DNA of 64,000 nt. Origin: Kineobactrum salinum (GTDB lineage Bacteria; Pseudomonadota; Gammaproteobacteria; Pseudomonadales; Halieaceae). The stretch covers positions 1,860,001 to 1,924,000 of the forward strand of contig NZ_CP048711.1 in the NCBI RefSeq assembly GCF_010669285.1. Reading direction: 5' to 3'. The notes beneath the pieces are model-generated. The model did no database searches and was not told the origin of the DNA. It worked only from the letters and a program-made list of their open reading frames with translations. The position numbers and the translations under genes were made by a program. Below, in pieces: positions 18,166 through 28,618 of the stretch (position 1 is its first letter; every line of letters begins with the position of its first letter).

Positions 18166-21100
18166 CTCCCACCGAGGCCAGCAGTCCCGCCAACAGCAGT
18201 ACCAGTACCGGTGCCAGTACCGGAATCGACTGGGCTGGCGGGATAATTCCGGGGCCGCCCGGATCGGTAATAGTGTTCGGATTGTTGGGTGACTCAATAT
18301 CCAGCGAGCCATCCTCGACCAGTGTCAACGTGATCAGGGTACGGTTCTGGTTCGCCAGATGCGCCACGCTGCTCGCAATATTCACCCATTCTCCCGCCCG
18401 GTTTTGCTTCCAGTAGCTATTGATGGCTGGTTCGTGCGGCAGATACACCTGCACCTGCTGGGTACTCTGACTGGGCACGTTCGACAGTACAAAGCTGACA
18501 AGACCAAAGGGGAACTCTATCCCCGGGGGCCCGTCCGCTGGAGCAGGCAGGCTTTGCATCGCGCTGACCACCACCGCACCGCTCACCGCTATCGACAATG
18601 GCTGGCCATCCACGTTGAGCAGCGAGGCGACATTGTCTTGCAGGGCATCGGGGATACCGTCCAGGTTACCGTCACCAATACTTTGCTCCACCGCGGTGGC
18701 GATTGAATCCCCGTCAGGGTCGGACTCCGGCAGCGCCAGCGGAGTGACATCGCGTGGCGTACCGGGCTCAACCACCGCGAGGTAACGCGGCGCGACCGCC
18801 ACCGGCTGCAGGACACCGGCACCATAGCGCGCCTGGATGCTGGCGCGCACCGGATAGTCACCAGCGGCAATACCCGGCGGCAGCTCAATACTGGCCGTGC
18901 CGGTGCAGCTATCGCCTGCGGACAGTTCCGCAATATCCGCCACCACCTGACTACCGCCGGGGTTGTTGATTACCAGGCAGGCGGCATCACTACTGCTGAC
19001 TGCGGAGACAGTCACCCCGGGAATTCCGTCCGCCAGATCGGCGACCAGACTGATATCGCTGATCGTGGTAACCGTGCCTGGGTTTTCCAGTATGAAATCG
19101 ATTTCCAGCTGCTCACCCGGGGCCGCCGGCAGGGATGAAAACTGCAGTTTCAGAGCCAGACCATCTACCAGCAGGTCAACCTGCTGCGCCCTGCCTGTCA
19201 CCCCGGTGCCTTCTGCGGTAGCGACGATATCCTGCAGGTTGAGTGAATAGACCCCCGCGTCAGCCAGTGCCGCCAGCCGCAGGTCCAGCTCCAGTTCACA
19301 GCGCCCACCCTCCGGAACCACCGCGTTAGTCAGGTTCAGTACGCCCGCGTCGAGCGTCAGGCTGGAGCCGCTGCCGCAGATACCGGCCCGCGGCAGCGCG
19401 CCCAGGACTTCGAGCGGGGCGTCCCCCAGATCAAGCTCCCAACTCAGACTGGACAGGCCGGCGGCGCCGTCGCGCCGCCCGCCGAGATCGCCCCCGACCG
19501 CGACCCGCAGCGCGGTATCGCTGCCGGCAGTCGCGGCTTCAGGGGACAGAGACAGCTGGGTCTGTGGCGTCGGCAACACCAGCACCGAAGCAGTTGCCTC
19601 ACGCACCGTTACCGGATCTCCCGCCACTGTGCCGGCGCCACTGGCGATCCGGGATCCCACCTGGCCGGGAGTAGAGGCCAACACCCAGCTGACCTCGAAA
19701 CTGCACTGATCGCCAGCAGCCAGGGAAAGGCCGGATCCGCGAATCTCCCACACGCCCGACAGCTGGACAGCGCCAAAGCTGGACCCCGCACCACAGCTGC
19801 CGGCTGCGGGTACAGCGACGGGTGCCTGGGTCGTAATCGAAGCGTAGCTGTCGATAAATGTGAAACCCTGCAAACTGTCGTCGGCGCTGCTGTTGCTGAG
19901 AGTATAAAAGGTAGTCAGCGTATCGCCATTGGTGGCCACCTCCCGGTCAATCGCTTTCTCCAGCAACGGCTGCTGGGAGACATCCAGCGTCGCGGTGGCA
20001 GGCCCGCTGCCACTGTAGGCCATACCCTCGCGTGTACCGCTGAGGATACCAGTGGCGGAGGCGTAGCTGCCGGTAGCGGCAGCGGCGGGAATGTGCAAAA
20101 TCAGTTCAAACTCACAGACTTCACCCCCCGCCAGACTTCCGCCTGAAAAACTGAGGGTCGAACCGCCGCTGACGCTGGAACCCGTCCCGCAGATACCGGC
20201 CCGGGGAGTGCCTATGGCCGTCAGGCCGGGGAGCACCGCATCGAGATCATGGCTGAAAACCAGATTGTTGGCAGCCATTCTGGTGGTGTTGGCAATCCGG
20301 TAGTGCACCTCTACCGTTGCGCCCGGTACCGCTACAGTATCGAAGCCCTGAGTCAGGTGCACAGCATCGGCGGCCACCTCGACCGCAGCCAGCGCATAAC
20401 CCTGGCTGGCACCGCCGAGAATGGCCGCATGCGGCTGGCGACCGACACTGCCCGCCACCACATCCAGCGCCACGCTACAGCGGCTCCCTGCCGCCACAAA
20501 CATACTCGCACCCATTATCTGTCGCTGGCCCGGCCCGGCAGTGACCGCACCCCCGCAACTGTTGGCCAGGTTCACCGGATCATGGAGGGTCCAGCCGGAC
20601 GGCAATGTATCGCCGAGGCTTACGTTAAAAAGAAAGCCGCCCGCGGTGTTGTCCAGCTCATAGCTGAGCCGCAGCCTGTCCCCCAACGGGCACTGGCCTG
20701 CGAATAGGTGATGCCGAGCAGGGCCTGATTGACCACCACCTGCAGCTCCGCGGTCGCCGGCGGATCGGGCGCCCCGGCACCGCTGAGCTCACTGCTGGTG
20801 ACACTGTAGTTGCCCGCCGCCAGGGCTTCCACATGGACACTGATCTGGCAACTCTGACCCGCGGCCAGCGATAGCTCGGAAATCACCAGGGTATCGCCGC
20901 CTGCCGGCGCCTCGACAAAACCGGGACAGGAGATCTGGTTCAGGGCTGGGTCGGCCAGCGCCAGCCCGGCGGGCAGCTCGGCGCTGAAGCCCAAGCCACG
21001 TCGGCCGACTTCGCCGTCGGCAACGATGGTATAGTCGAGCCTTGCAGCAGCGCCCAATTGAATAATGGCCGGCGTGAAGCCGGCGTTCAGATCCGCCGTG

Positions 21101-21185
21101 GCGCCACCGCTGGCCAGGACGCCGGCGGCCAGCAGAGCCATACAGCCCCCCGGCGCCACGGACGACCGCTGGGAATCTGCTTCAT
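18128..21185 (-). pseudogene. Large DUF7933-like repeat surface protein with C-terminal anchor (apparent frameshifts)
   Basis: Two overlapping frames (18128-20686 and 20620-21159) encode one protein of about 1000 aa. The N-terminal part carries on as GDRLRLSYELDN in the second frame if one G or C is added near 20680-20690. The repeats of ~120 aa have paired cysteines (ICGTGSS ... LAGGEVCEFEL; ICGSGSS ... VPEGGRCELEL), as in DUF7933-type beta-sandwich surface proteins. The C-terminus has hydrophobic IPVLAPVLVLLLAGLLA then RRR, resembling an IPTL/PEP-CTERM-like sorting helix. An ATG at 21185, 4 bp after the upstream gene's stop, would join with one added base in the G6 tract at 21146-21151; otherwise ATG 21141 starts it. 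Probably an exported adhesin or coat protein. Confidence 0.7.
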
Positions 21186-21189
21186 GGTG

Positions 21190-22035
21190 TTATTGTCTCC
21201 GGCCGGCGTGCAACTGCTCCTGCAGACTTTCGATCTGTTTCTGCTGCTGCAGGGTGTACAGCGTCAACTCCTCTACCTTGCGCAGCAACCGCAACTGCAG
21301 GTCGGACAGGTCCATGCCATCGCGCGCAATGATGCCTGCAGATGGCACCTCGGGCAGATGCCGGTTGCGGCTGACAAAATTGCCCAGCTCCCGCAGCGGC
21401 ATCAACGGATAATTGTCCGCAAACACGTAATCCGGCACCTCGGCCTCGGTGACCCCGGTGGTGGTGACGCTGCCACTCACGGTCAGGTTGCCATCCGCAT
21501 CGAGACTCAGGCGCTGGATGCCGTTCAGGGCTACATGCAGGGCGCCGTCATCGGCCCGGATATCCCAGGTGGCCGGGGTAAAACCGCCATCCCCGCTCTG
21601 TTCCAGCCGCAGGGTCGGGCTGTTGTCCTTGCGGACATGCAGGGCCCGCTGCGGCGCGTCCGTGCCGATACCGACGTCGCCGCTGTCACCCACATACAGG
21701 GAATACGCCGGGGCGCCCCCTGTGATCGTGAAAATCTCCAGGTTCTCGCTGACATCCTCAATGGAAAACCGTTCGCGGCCGCCATTGGCACTGTCGTTGG
21801 CGGTGAGCTGCCAGTCGGTCTTGGGAAAGGACCCGCTGGTACTGGTATCGTCAAAGCGGATCCGGGTGTTGTTTTCCCGCAGTAAAATGGTATCGAAGCC
21901 GAAAGCCGCGTTGCTGACGCAGTCAAAGCCGACGCAGAAACTGCCCTGGACGATCAGATCATCGGCGGTCACGTCATCGGCGAGCGCCGCGGAAGATATC
22001 AGCGCCATTGCCAGGCCGGCAGCGTATTTGATCAT
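21190..22035 (-). CDS. Exported S74/tail-fibre-like surface protein
   Basis: 281 aa with a Sec signal peptide (SSAALA|DD). The middle has GDVGIGTDAPQRALHVR and LTVSGSVTTTG, the beta-structured repeats found in phage tail fibres and bacterial surface proteins near peptidase S74 domains. The C-terminus holds YPLMPLRELGNFVSRNRHLPEVPSA and then a coiled coil (LLRKVEELTLYTLQQQKQIESLQEQ), a layout common in exported proteins that trimerise. No S74 catalytic Ser/Lys dyad could be confirmed. It lies directly before the DUF7933-like gene and probably forms one unit with it. Confidence 0.65.
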   Translation of the reverse strand: MIKYAAGLAMALISSAALADDVTADDLIVQGSFCVGFDCVSNAAFGFDTILLRENNTRIRFDDTSTSGSFPKTDWQLTANDSANGGRERFSIEDVSENLEIFTITGGAPAYSLYVGDSGDVGIGTDAPQRALHVRKDNSPTLRLEQSGDGGFTPATWDIRADDGALHVALNGIQRLSLDADGNLTVSGSVTTTGVTEAEVPDYVFADNYPLMPLRELGNFVSRNRHLPEVPSAGIIARDGMDLSDLQLRLLRKVEELTLYTLQQQKQIESLQEQLHAGRRQ

Positions 22036-22065
22036 GAGTCTGGACCTTGTTGAGGTAGGGAAGCT

Positions 22066-22102
22066 ACAGGGGCATGCCGACCGTGCACGGCCCCGCCCCT
22101 GT
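22066..22102. repeat. Stem-loop between the kinase and S74-like genes
   Basis: ACAGGGGC (22066-22073) pairs with GCCCCTGT (22095-22102), with an inner GCCG/CGGC pairing. On the minus strand it falls between the kinase stop and the S74-like start. No T-run follows, so it is more likely an attenuator or mRNA-stability hairpin than a classical terminator. Confidence 0.5.
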
Positions 22103-22162
22103 TCAGAGAGTTGTCGACACTACGCCTGACTGCCCTGGGTTGCAAAGAAAACAGAAATCGGC

Positions 22163-23589
22163 TCAGTTCAATTGCTCGCGCAGCAGGGTCCGTGTGCGGG
22201 TCAGCTCCGGGTTGTTGGCCAGGTATTCGTTTTCGTCGGCATAGGCATCCATGATCTTCAGCAGATAGCCCTGCTGCCGCGGCGAGCTAACGGTGGGAGC
22301 AACCTCTGCCAGGTGCTGCACCAGCATATCCAGCCCCTCCTTCGCCTCGGAGTTGCGCGGATGCAGCGCATAGGCGGCGATGAAGTAGCGCGAGGCGCCA
22401 TCCCAGTCCTGAATCGCGGCCGACTGACGACCCTTGTCGATATGCTCGCGGAACTGATTCTGGGTCTGCACCGGCAACTGCGCAAAGGGCACCGCGGGCC
22501 CCTCCGGCTTGCTGGCCTCCCAGGCGAAGTAACCCGACACCAGCGCCAGCACCAGCACGGCGGCGCTGAGCATGCGATTGCGACGGCTGGCACCGGAAAA
22601 GGCCTTCAGGAACTGGTCCGCCGAGGCCGTTCGCTGGGACCGTTGCAGTTGCAGCGCCCCCGCAATGGCGCGCCACTGGTGGCGTTTGATGCCCTTGATC
22701 GGCTGCGGCTTCAGTTCCTGCTGGAAGGCCTCCTCTGCCGTGCGCCCGCCGTAGGGATGCACGCCGGTATACAGCTGGTAGGCAATCAGCCCGAGCGCAT
22801 AGACATCGTCCGCCGGGTGGGGATCACTGTCCCGCCGCAGCATCTCCAGCGACGCATAGCGCAGGGTCAAGGCTCCGAGCTCACCGGCATCGAAGCTGTC
22901 CTTGGCAACCGCCGAGTCCATGATGCGGGCGATACCGAAGTCCAGTATCTTGACCCGTCCCTCGGTGGTTACAAAAATGTTGTCCGGCTTGAAATCCGAA
23001 TGCACAACACCGTGTTCGTGGGCATAGGCCAGCCCGCTGGCCATCTGTATCACCAGCTCGTCAATCGTCGGGGCCTTGCCCTCGGCGAACTCCAGTGACT
23101 GCCAGCCCGACAGAGGTGCGCCCTGCAGCAGCTCCATCGTCATGTAGACTCGGTCGCCATCGCGGTCGAAGTCGTAGACAGTCAGCACATTGGGGTGGGC
23201 CAGCTGCTGGGATTTCTTGGCTTCGCGCTGCAGGCTGATCAGGGCCTTGGGATGGCGGCTGAACTCCTCGCCCAGAAACTTGATCGCCACCCAGGGGTTG
23301 TCGTCCTGCGCCTCCTCCTTGCGCAGGTCGCGGGCCCGGTAGACCTGCCCCATCCCCCCTTGCCCAGCCGCGCCTCCAGCACGAAACGGTCCTTCACCAG
23401 GTTGCTGGAATGGGGCACATAGCCGCGCCCGGTCAGCGGCGATTCGCCGGGATGGGTGTTGATAACCGTCGCATCGTCATCCAGCAGGACCGTGGGAAGT
23501 TCCGCAGCGGTTTCAAGCCCCGGCTCAATCGGAACGGTCTGGTCGGCGTCATTTTCGGGCACGCGCGGCTCGTCGCGTAATTTCGACAT
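22163..23589 (-). pseudogene. Membrane Ser/Thr protein kinase (PknB-type), apparent frameshift
   Basis: Frames 23239-23589 and 22163-23353 join into a 475-aa kinase if one G is added to the G6 tract (minus strand; 23354-23359). This restores the glycine loop GKGGMGQVYRARD. The rest of the domain is intact: VAIKF lysine, catalytic HSDFKPDN, DFGIAR, and the PKN-type ADDVYALGLI. It has an acidic N-terminal tail (~50 aa), one membrane helix (LSAAVLVLALVSGYFAW) and a ~110-aa outer domain with one TPR-like stretch (DWDGASRYFIAAYALHP). Expected to phosphorylate cytoplasmic or membrane targets. It lies upstream of the two surface-protein genes on the same strand and may control them. Confidence 0.75.
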
Positions 23590-24134
23590 CGGTGGTCAGC
23601 TCCCCCTGTTCTTTTGATTTCCCTGAGGGAAGGTACGGCAAATCTGCCGCAGCACCCCCCTGCCAGCTGCTATCCTAACCTCTAACGCAGATAATTCGAG
23701 GGAAAATATCGCCACACGCTGCTGCCGCGACCGGCGGCACTCCGAACTGATTGATGCAGAGGGCTATAGTTCATCAGCTACTAACAAAATTTCTTTTAAA
23801 AACAAAATAATCTTACAAATCAGTTTCCAAAACGCCAAACTCAATTTCAGCGCGTGCAGCGCCTGAATTTTGTACTGTTTTAATTACCAATTGTAACTAA
23901 ACCACTGCGCCAATAATTCCATATGGACTTAAAAACAGGCATCACTGAAACGCTGTCTGGTGCGACCGGGCCTCGATGCTATACTCTTTTTCGACCGGGA
24001 TTCGAATGCGCCCGCCACCACTGGCAGCGCTGTCGTGCTCTGGTCCAACGCGAGGTTTTTACGGGCGAGCGGGGCATCACTGCCAACCCGGCCCACCTGT
24101 AAAGGGAATAGAACCAGACGGGAGAATTACAATA
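23590..24134. other. 545-bp intergenic region, AT-rich centre
   Basis: Divergent gap between the kinase and the gene at 24135. The part at about 23770-23930 is markedly AT-rich against GC-rich surroundings. It contains an imperfect palindrome around 23848-23870 (TTCAGCGC ... GCGCCTGAA) followed by TTTT. TATACT at 23980-23985 may be a -10 box for the rightward gene. No ORF with a believable start is seen. It could hold divergent promoters; no small RNA could be assigned. Confidence 0.4.
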
Positions 24135-24689
24135 ATGAAGCGTCATTTTTTCCTCAGTGAAGATTTGGACGACCTGGAATTGGTAGAGCAGGATCTTGAG
24201 AAGGCCGGCGTTTCCACACCGCAGATACATGTGCTGAGCGAGGATGACGCCGGCGTCCAGGCTCACCATCTGAATGATGTGGAGGCTGTATTGCGCAAGG
24301 ATGTCGTCCACGGCACCGAACGCGGCGCGGTAATAGGAGTCGTGGGCGCCGCTATTGTACTCGGTGCGGCCTGGGCTACCGGCATCCCCGAAACCATCAC
24401 CTGGGTACCCCCGCTTTTTCTGGCGATCGTGATCCTCGGCTTTTGTACTTGGGAGGGCGGCCTGATAGGCATCCAGGAACCCCACAGTGATTTCAAACGC
24501 TTCCAGGAAGACCTGCGCGCAGGCAGGCACGTGTTGTTTGTCGACGTACGCAAGGACCAGGAAGAGATACTGCACCGGGTGGCCGGATCGCATTCCAAAC
24601 TGACACCCGCCGGCGAAGGGCCAGCGGCACCGGGATGGTTTCTGGGAGCGAGACAGCGGTTTGACGATTTCATGAAGACGGCGCCCTAG
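24135..24689 (+). CDS. Conserved membrane protein upstream of the oxidase operon
   Basis: 184 aa from ATG 24135, preceded by GGGAG; the frame extends upstream but without a better start. Layout: a soluble N-terminal domain (residues ~1-60) beginning KRHFFLSEDLDD, two adjacent membrane helices (GAVIGVVGAAIVLGAAWA and PPLFLAIVILGFCTW), then a soluble domain with RHVLFVDV. This resembles a family of small proteobacterial proteins in which a Gly-rich membrane hairpin separates two ferredoxin-like halves (DUF1269-like). Role unknown. Its position just before coxB suggests an accessory link, but a 122-bp gap separates them. Confidence 0.6.
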   Translation: MKRHFFLSEDLDDLELVEQDLEKAGVSTPQIHVLSEDDAGVQAHHLNDVEAVLRKDVVHGTERGAVIGVVGAAIVLGAAWATGIPETITWVPPLFLAIVILGFCTWEGGLIGIQEPHSDFKRFQEDLRAGRHVLFVDVRKDQEEILHRVAGSHSKLTPAGEGPAAPGWFLGARQRFDDFMKTAP

Positions 24690-24811
24690 TGAAACCAGAC
24701 TCTGGGACGCACTGGCGCCCGGGTTTGATACCAGAATAATCAAAAATGACAGCCTGGCGACACCCCCACCAAGGGGGCGTCCAGTCCCGGCCGAGCATGC
24801 TAGGAGGTGAC

Positions 24812-26164
24812 ATGAAGCTGGTGGTTGTATTGGTTTTGCTGGTGGTCGGTTCACTGCTGTTCCACTGGTGGAGCCCCTGGTGGTTCACACCGCTGGCTTC
24901 CAACTGGGGCACCGTCGACACCACTGTCGACATCACCCTGTACATCACCGGCTTCGTCTTCGTCGCCGTCAATCTGTTCCTCGCCTACGCGGTGTATCGT
25001 TACCGCCACAAAAGTTCCCGCCGAGCAAAATACGAGCCGGAAAACAAATCCCTGGAGATCTGGCTGACCGGTCTCACCACGGTGGGCGTTGTGGCGATGC
25101 TGGCCCCGGGGCTGGCAGTCTGGGCTGACTTTACCAGGGTGCCGGACGAGGCGGATGTGGTCGAGGTGCTGGGAGAACAGTGGCAGTGGAGTTACCGCTT
25201 CCCGGGTGAGGACATGCAACTGGGCGAGGTGGACTCACGCTTCACTTCGCCGGACAACCCCTTCGGTATCAGCCCCAACGACCCTGCCGGCGCCGACGAT
25301 ATCCTGGTGCGCAGCGCCGATCTGCATCTGCCGCTGGATCGTCCGGTCAAGGTGCTGCTGCGCTCCCGGGATGTACTGCACAACTTTGCGGTGCCCCAGT
25401 TCCGGGTGAAGATGGACATGGTGCCGGGCTCGGTCAGCTACGTCTGGTTCACACCCACGCGCACCGGCCGCTTCGACGTAATGTGCATGGAGCTGTGCGG
25501 GATCGCCCACTACGCCATGCGCGGTGCGGTTATTGTGGACGAGCAGGAACAATTCGACAGCTGGCTGGCACAGCAGTCGACCTGGAGTGAGCTGCAGGGT
25601 GTACCGAAAGGGGATCCTGTGGCAGGCGAAGCCCAGTATGCAGTCTGCGCCAGCTGCCACGGCGCGCAGGGTGAGGGCAACAAGGCGATGAACGCGCCCC
25701 GGCTGGCGGGCCTGTCGGCCGCCTACATCAAGCGCCAGTTGGAGTACTACCAGCAGGGAATACGCGGTGCCCATGAGGACGACACCTACGGCCAGCAAAT
25801 GGCACCCATGGCCAACGTACTGACCAGTGAAGCCAGTGTACGCGACGTCTCGGCTTATATTGCCAACCTGCCTGAACAGGAGGTCGAGGCGACGATAAGC
25901 GGCAACCCCCGCCGGGGTGCCTCGCATTTTAACAGCTGCGGCGCCTGCCACGGTGCACGCGCCCAGGGCAACGACGCATTGCAGGCCCCGCGCCTGGCCG
26001 GGCAGCAGGACTGGTATCTGAAACAGCAGCTGGCCAATTTCCGCCAGGGCATCCGCGGCACTCACGAGCAGGACAGCCTGGGCCACCAGATGGTGATGAT
26101 GTCGCGCTCACTGCAAAACGAGAAATCCATTGATGACTTGCTCTCATACCTGAACTCCCTGTGA
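24812..26164 (+). CDS. coxB: Cytochrome c oxidase subunit II fused to two cytochrome c domains (caa3-type)
   Basis: 450 aa from ATG 24812 after a strong AGGAGGTG. It has two N-terminal membrane helices. The cupredoxin domain carries the CuA ligands Cys225, Cys229, His233 and Met236 (CMELCGIAHYAM) plus the upstream His in HNFAVPQF. Two c-type haem domains follow, CASCH at 279-283 and CGACH at 376-380. They are similar to each other (PRLAG, QGIRG-HE), like a diheme cytochrome c4. Most caa3 subunits II carry one haem, so this one may take electrons from a soluble carrier or bc1 without a separate cytochrome c. Confidence 0.95.
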   Translation: MKLVVVLVLLVVGSLLFHWWSPWWFTPLASNWGTVDTTVDITLYITGFVFVAVNLFLAYAVYRYRHKSSRRAKYEPENKSLEIWLTGLTTVGVVAMLAPGLAVWADFTRVPDEADVVEVLGEQWQWSYRFPGEDMQLGEVDSRFTSPDNPFGISPNDPAGADDILVRSADLHLPLDRPVKVLLRSRDVLHNFAVPQFRVKMDMVPGSVSYVWFTPTRTGRFDVMCMELCGIAHYAMRGAVIVDEQEQFDSWLAQQSTWSELQGVPKGDPVAGEAQYAVCASCHGAQGEGNKAMNAPRLAGLSAAYIKRQLEYYQQGIRGAHEDDTYGQQMAPMANVLTSEASVRDVSAYIANLPEQEVEATISGNPRRGASHFNSCGACHGARAQGNDALQAPRLAGQQDWYLKQQLANFRQGIRGTHEQDSLGHQMVMMSRSLQNEKSIDDLLSYLNSL

Positions 26165-26197
26165 GGACGAGGACCGAGAGGAACAGAGGGGACAGGC

Positions 26198-27934
26198 ATG
26201 CAACACGCTGCAATCGCTGACCAGACACCGGAACTGCACGACCCGCATTCGTTCATTACCCGTTATATCTGGAGCCAGGACCACAAGGTGATCGCCATCC
26301 AGTACAGCCTCACCGCTGTGTTTGTCGGCCTGGTGGCGCTGGTGCTGTCCGGCCTGATGCGCCTGCAGCTGGGTTTCCCGGACACCTTCGACTTCATCGA
26401 CCCCAGTTCCTACCTGCAGTTCGTCACCATGCACGGCATGATCATGGTCATCTATCTGCTCACCGCCCTGTTGCTGGGCGGCTTCGGCAACTACCTGATT
26501 CCGCTGATGATCGGTGCCCGGGACATGGTCTTCCCCTACCTGAACATGCTCAGCTACTGGACCTATCTGCTGTCGGTTATCGTGCTGCTGGCGAGCTTCT
26601 TTGTGCCCGGCGGGCCCACCGGCGCAGGCTGGACGCTGTATCCACCGCAGGCGATCCTGCAGGGCACCCCCGGTTATGACTGGGGCATCATCCTGATGCT
26701 GGCCTCGCTGGCGATTTTCATCATCGCCTTCACGATGGGCGGTCTGAACTATGTCACCACAGTGTTGCAGGCACGCACCCACGGCATGACCCTGATGCGC
26801 ATGCCACTGACCATCTGGGGCATCTTCACCGCCACTGTACTGGGGCTGCTGGCATTTCCCGCGCTGCTGGTCAGCGCCATCATGATGATGCTCGACAAGG
26901 TGATCGGCACCAGCTTCTTCATGCCGGCGCTATTGTCCCTGGGCGAAACCCTGGACTACACCGGCGGCAGCCCGATCCTGTTCCAGCACCTGTTCTGGTT
27001 TTTTGGCCATCCGGAAGTGTATATCGTGGCGCTGCCGGCCTTCGGCATGGTATCGGATGTGATCGCCACGCATGCCCGCAAGAACATCTTCGGCTACCGG
27101 ATGATGGTCTGGGCCATTGTCGCCATCGGCGGGCTCAGCTTCGTGGTCTGGGCCCACCACATGTATGTCAGTGGCATGCACCCGGCCTTCGGCTTTTTCT
27201 TCGCCACCACGACGCTTATCATCGCGGTGCCGACGGCCATCAAGGTGTATAACTGGGTGCTGACCCTGTGGCGCGGCAATATCCATCTCACGGTGCCGAT
27301 GCTGTTCGCTATCGGCTTCATCTTCACCTTTACCCACGGCGGCCTTACCGGCCTGTTTCTGGGCAACGTCACCATCGATCTGCCGCTGTCTGACACCTAC
27401 TTCGTGGTCGCGCACTTCCATATGGTGATGGGCGTATCGCCGATCATGGTGCTGTTCGCGGCGATCTATCACTGGTACCCGCTGATCACCGGCCGCATGT
27501 TCCACGTCGGCCTGGGCAAGGCGCATTTCTGGTTTACCTTCCTGGGCACCTACGCCATCTATCTGCCCATGCACTACCTCGGCTTCCTCGGGGTGCCGCG
27601 GCGCTACTTCGCGATGGACGGTACCGACTTCATTCCAGCCTCGGCCCAGAGCCTCAACGCCAGCATTACCATTTCCGCGCTGATCGTGGGCCTGAGCCAA
27701 CTGCTGTTCCTCTACAACGTGTTCTGGAGCCTGCGCAACGGCAAACCCGCCGGACACAATCCCTGGGGCGCCACCAGTCTGGAATGGCAGACTCCCGAGG
27801 TACCGCCCCGGCACGGCAACTGGGGACCCGAACTGCCCCGGGTCTACCGCTGGGCCTACGACTACAGCGTACCGGGTACAGAGGCCGATTTCATTCCGCA
27901 GAACCATCCGGAGCAAAAGGGAGCCGAAGGATGA
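26198..27934 (+). CDS. ctaD: Cytochrome c oxidase subunit I
   Basis: 578 aa, about 12 membrane helices. Low-spin haem ligand in TMHGMIM; CuB and cross-linked Tyr in GHPEVYIVALP, with the proton-channel Glu in the same motif; CuB histidines in WAHHMY; haem a/a3 ligands in VAHFHMV. The K-channel lysine is present (PTAIKVYNW), and GGFGNYLIPLMIGARDMVFP matches the D-channel region, so this is an A-type proton-pumping oxidase. It begins 33 bp after coxB and overlaps the next gene by ATGA. Confidence 0.97.
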   Translation: MQHAAIADQTPELHDPHSFITRYIWSQDHKVIAIQYSLTAVFVGLVALVLSGLMRLQLGFPDTFDFIDPSSYLQFVTMHGMIMVIYLLTALLLGGFGNYLIPLMIGARDMVFPYLNMLSYWTYLLSVIVLLASFFVPGGPTGAGWTLYPPQAILQGTPGYDWGIILMLASLAIFIIAFTMGGLNYVTTVLQARTHGMTLMRMPLTIWGIFTATVLGLLAFPALLVSAIMMMLDKVIGTSFFMPALLSLGETLDYTGGSPILFQHLFWFFGHPEVYIVALPAFGMVSDVIATHARKNIFGYRMMVWAIVAIGGLSFVVWAHHMYVSGMHPAFGFFFATTTLIIAVPTAIKVYNWVLTLWRGNIHLTVPMLFAIGFIFTFTHGGLTGLFLGNVTIDLPLSDTYFVVAHFHMVMGVSPIMVLFAAIYHWYPLITGRMFHVGLGKAHFWFTFLGTYAIYLPMHYLGFLGVPRRYFAMDGTDFIPASAQSLNASITISALIVGLSQLLFLYNVFWSLRNGKPAGHNPWGATSLEWQTPEVPPRHGNWGPELPRVYRWAYDYSVPGTEADFIPQNHPEQKGAEG

Positions 27935-28608
27935 ATTTCTTCAAGACTTTGGGCGAAAAGCCCTGGCTCGACCCTACCATGGCAAACAGCGATGCCCTGG
28001 TAGCGGTGGATCCGTTGCTGGCGTCGCGCACCGCGCTGCGCTTCATCATGGGCATCGTCAGTGTGCTGTTCTTCCTGTTCATCATTACCTATCTGTCGCG
28101 CTCCCAGTATCCCGACTTCCAGGCGCTGGCGGGGCAACCCTGGCAACCGTTCACCGACCCCGGCCGCCTGTGGCTGAACACAGGGATCCTCGCGGCCAGC
28201 AGCGTGGCCATGCAGTGGGGCCTGTGGTCGGCGCGCCGCGAGCAGATCAACCGGGCCGTCGCCGGCGTCAGCATGGCGGTGTTCTTCGCGGTGCTGTTCC
28301 TGGTGGCCCAGCTGGAGCTGTGGCGGCACCTGCAGGGCATGGGCTACTACGTCAACACCAACCCCGCCAACAGCTATTTCTACCTGCTGACCGCGGTCCA
28401 CGGCCTGCATTTGCTGGGCGGCCTGCTGGTGCTGGCCAACGTGGTGTTCCGGGTCTGGTACGACGGCGCCCTGACCCGGCTCAGCGGGCCGCTGGCGCTG
28501 TGTACCCACTACTGGCATTTCCTGCTGGTGGTGTGGCTGCTGCTGTTCGCGCTGCTGACCAGCCGGGTCGAAACCATCAACATGCTCGCCGCCCTGTGCG
28601 GATTCTGA
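27931..28608 (+). CDS. Cytochrome c oxidase subunit III-like protein (first copy)
   Basis: 225 aa from ATG 27931 (ATGA overlap with ctaD). Five hydrophobic helices in the CtaE/CoxC pattern, with LLTAVHGLHLLGGLL and THYWHFLLVVWLLLF as the conserved late helices. It lacks the first two helices of the long form. Heme-copper oxidases of this branch often encode two such proteins in tandem, and a second copy follows at 28619. Confidence 0.88.
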   Translation: MNFFKTLGEKPWLDPTMANSDALVAVDPLLASRTALRFIMGIVSVLFFLFIITYLSRSQYPDFQALAGQPWQPFTDPGRLWLNTGILAASSVAMQWGLWSARREQINRAVAGVSMAVFFAVLFLVAQLELWRHLQGMGYYVNTNPANSYFYLLTAVHGLHLLGGLLVLANVVFRVWYDGALTRLSGPLALCTHYWHFLLVVWLLLFALLTSRVETINMLAALCGF

Positions 28609-28618
28609 GGCGGTGACA

